From: Algoriphagus boseongensis
GTDB lineage: Bacteria > Bacteroidota > Bacteroidia > Cytophagales > Cyclobacteriaceae
NCBI RefSeq assembly: GCF_004362805.1
Contig: NZ_SNYF01000006.1
Coordinates: forward strand, 62,001 to 126,000
DNA length: 64,000 bases
Direction: 5' to 3'
The notes beneath the pieces were generated by a model. The model was not told where the DNA came from and ran no database searches. It saw nothing but the letters and a program-made list of their open reading frames with translations. The position numbers were made by a program, and so were the translations under genes. This document shows positions 63,080 to 64,000 of this stretch, piece by piece (the first letter of the stretch is position 1; each line of letters opens with the position of its first letter).

Positions 63080-64000
63080 ATGAAAAATTTCCTCATCCTG
63101 TTCTCTTTATTCTTCGGTGGAATAGCATTTACCTCAGCCCAAACAGTATCTCAGGTAAAGGACAGGACTTTGAGTTTTATTGAAACTCTGGATGATGATC
63201 AAAAATTAGCTCTTAGCCTTGAGTTTGAGGATTCTGCCAGGACAAATTGGACCAATCTGCCTTTAGGCCTAGCTCCTAGAGTAGGTGTTCGGTATGGAGA
63301 CCTTTCTGAGAAAAGTAAAATTGCATTTCACAAAGTGCTGAGTTCAATTTTTAGCTCTCAGGGGTATTTGAAAACCTTTGCCATTATGCAAGTGGATGAT
63401 ATCCTTCACGAGTTATTCGAGATTCAATATTCCCGCGGACAGATCAATGACAATGCGATCAAGATGATTCGGGGATTGAATTGGGATTATGGGAATTACT
63501 ATGTGGCTATCGCCGGGAATCCTGCCAAGGAAGACGTATGGGGGTTGAAATTTGAAGGCCATCACCTTTCTATCAACATCACCGCAGCTGGTGATCAATT
63601 TACCATGACTCCCCTTTTCTTGGGTTCAGACCCAGCCGTAGTCGAGGACACCCAATATGCGGGACTTCGCCCTTTAAGCAAGGAAGAAGATTATGGGTTT
63701 TGGCTAATCAACGCTTTGGATGAGGGACAAAAAGCTAAAGCTACTATTGCCGGGGCAGTACCCAGAGACATCATTACCAGTCCAAACAGGCCTCAATGGT
63801 TGGAAGAATTTCAGGGAATCAGAGGCTCAGAATTAAATGAAGGACAACAAAAAATCCTGCACTATTTAATCGAGGAATATATCGGAAATCTGGATCACCA
63901 AAAAGCGGAAGAGTATCTGGCAAAACTCCATACCAGAGGAATGGATGAGGTCTATTTTGCTTGGATCGGAAGTTATGAACCCATGAAAGCTCATTATTAT
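63080..64000 (+). CDS. DUF3500-family protein (3' end beyond window)
   Basis: At least 307 residues are encoded to the window edge. It starts with a signal peptide (about 1-20, ending in TSAQ), and the body matches DUF3500: NWTNLPLGLAPRVGVRYGDL, LNWDYGNYYVAIAGNPA, LKFEGHHLSINITAAG and the C-terminal stretch AEEYLAKLHTRGMDEVYFAWIG. DUF3500 proteins are exported and of unknown function. The start is an ATG 12 bases after the membrane-protein stop. Confidence 0.88.
   Translation, partial: MKNFLILFSLFFGGIAFTSAQTVSQVKDRTLSFIETLDDDQKLALSLEFEDSARTNWTNLPLGLAPRVGVRYGDLSEKSKIAFHKVLSSIFSSQGYLKTFAIMQVDDILHELFEIQYSRGQINDNAIKMIRGLNWDYGNYYVAIAGNPAKEDVWGLKFEGHHLSINITAAGDQFTMTPLFLGSDPAVVEDTQYAGLRPLSKEEDYGFWLINALDEGQKAKATIAGAVPRDIITSPNRPQWLEEFQGIRGSELNEGQQKILHYLIEEYIGNLDHQKAEEYLAKLHTRGMDEVYFAWIGSYEPMKAHYY

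Noticed and set aside
1-64000. CRISPR array, prophage or transposase
   Set aside because: No regularly spaced direct repeats with unique spacers, no integrase, capsid or transposase frame was seen; the only long repeats are those at 36.4-37.0 kb.

Overview
The window is a piece of a Bacteroidota chromosome, most likely from Cytophagales/Cyclobacteriaceae (an Algoriphagus-like relative). The lineage call is inference from content. It encodes GldB, two PorP/SprF proteins, an adhesin with SprB repeats ending in a gliding-motility (type B) type IX secretion C-terminal domain, a DUF4783-nadC pair, a DUF4251 protein and a TonB-dependent receptor with an N-terminal carboxypeptidase-like domain. Several starts are preceded by the Bacteroidota promoter box TAnnTTTG, and clear Shine-Dalgarno sequences are rare. 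I saw no tRNA, rRNA, CRISPR array, prophage or transposase gene.

Layout. 1-19.7 kb is mostly housekeeping: radA (cut by the left edge), polA, an amidase, gpmI with a lipoprotein, DUF4783-nadC, queG, a VWA / MoxR-type AAA+ pair, an RsmF-like rRNA methyltransferase, small membrane proteins, a P1 peptidase and nth. 19.7-36.4 kb is a surface polysaccharide locus on the + strand: asparagine synthase, a GT4, a radical SAM/SPASM protein, Wza-like exporter, Wzz-like protein, Wzx flippase, GT2, Wzy-like polymerase, GT4, methyltransferase, GT4 and a DUF1972-type GT, with many short gene overlaps. gldB lies inside it on the opposite strand, and no initiating sugar-phosphate transferase is present. Immediately after it, two almost identical ~104-bp repeats flank a small GxxExxY gene (PD-(D/E)XK-like).

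37-46 kb holds osmC, rlmF, a SIMPL protein, an M14 carboxypeptidase, an L-Ala-D/L-Glu-type dipeptide epimerase, an OmpR-type two-component system and lysA. 46-50.7 kb is a PorP/SprF - SprB-repeat adhesin - PorP/SprF cassette, presumably for exporting and anchoring a cell-surface adhesin. 50.7-55.8 kb has an iron-sulfur photolyase (FeS-BCP/PhrB family, all four cluster cysteines present), a porin-like barrel, a PD40 propeller lipoprotein and an M28 peptidase with PDZ domain. 56-60.7 kb holds a TonB-dependent receptor, a small secreted protein and a LytS/LytTR sensor-regulator pair. A 21-bp-period direct repeat just upstream of the receptor gene looks like a LytTR-type binding site, so the pair may control that operon. 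60.7-64 kb ends with a CDF metal exporter, a DUF4251 protein, a membrane protein and a DUF3500 gene cut by the right edge.

Best candidates for something new: the repeat-flanked GxxExxY unit, the receptor / LytTR unit with its direct repeat, and a set of genes (gpmI, nadC, rsmF) whose TAnnTTTG box ends exactly four bases before the ATG, predicting leaderless mRNAs.
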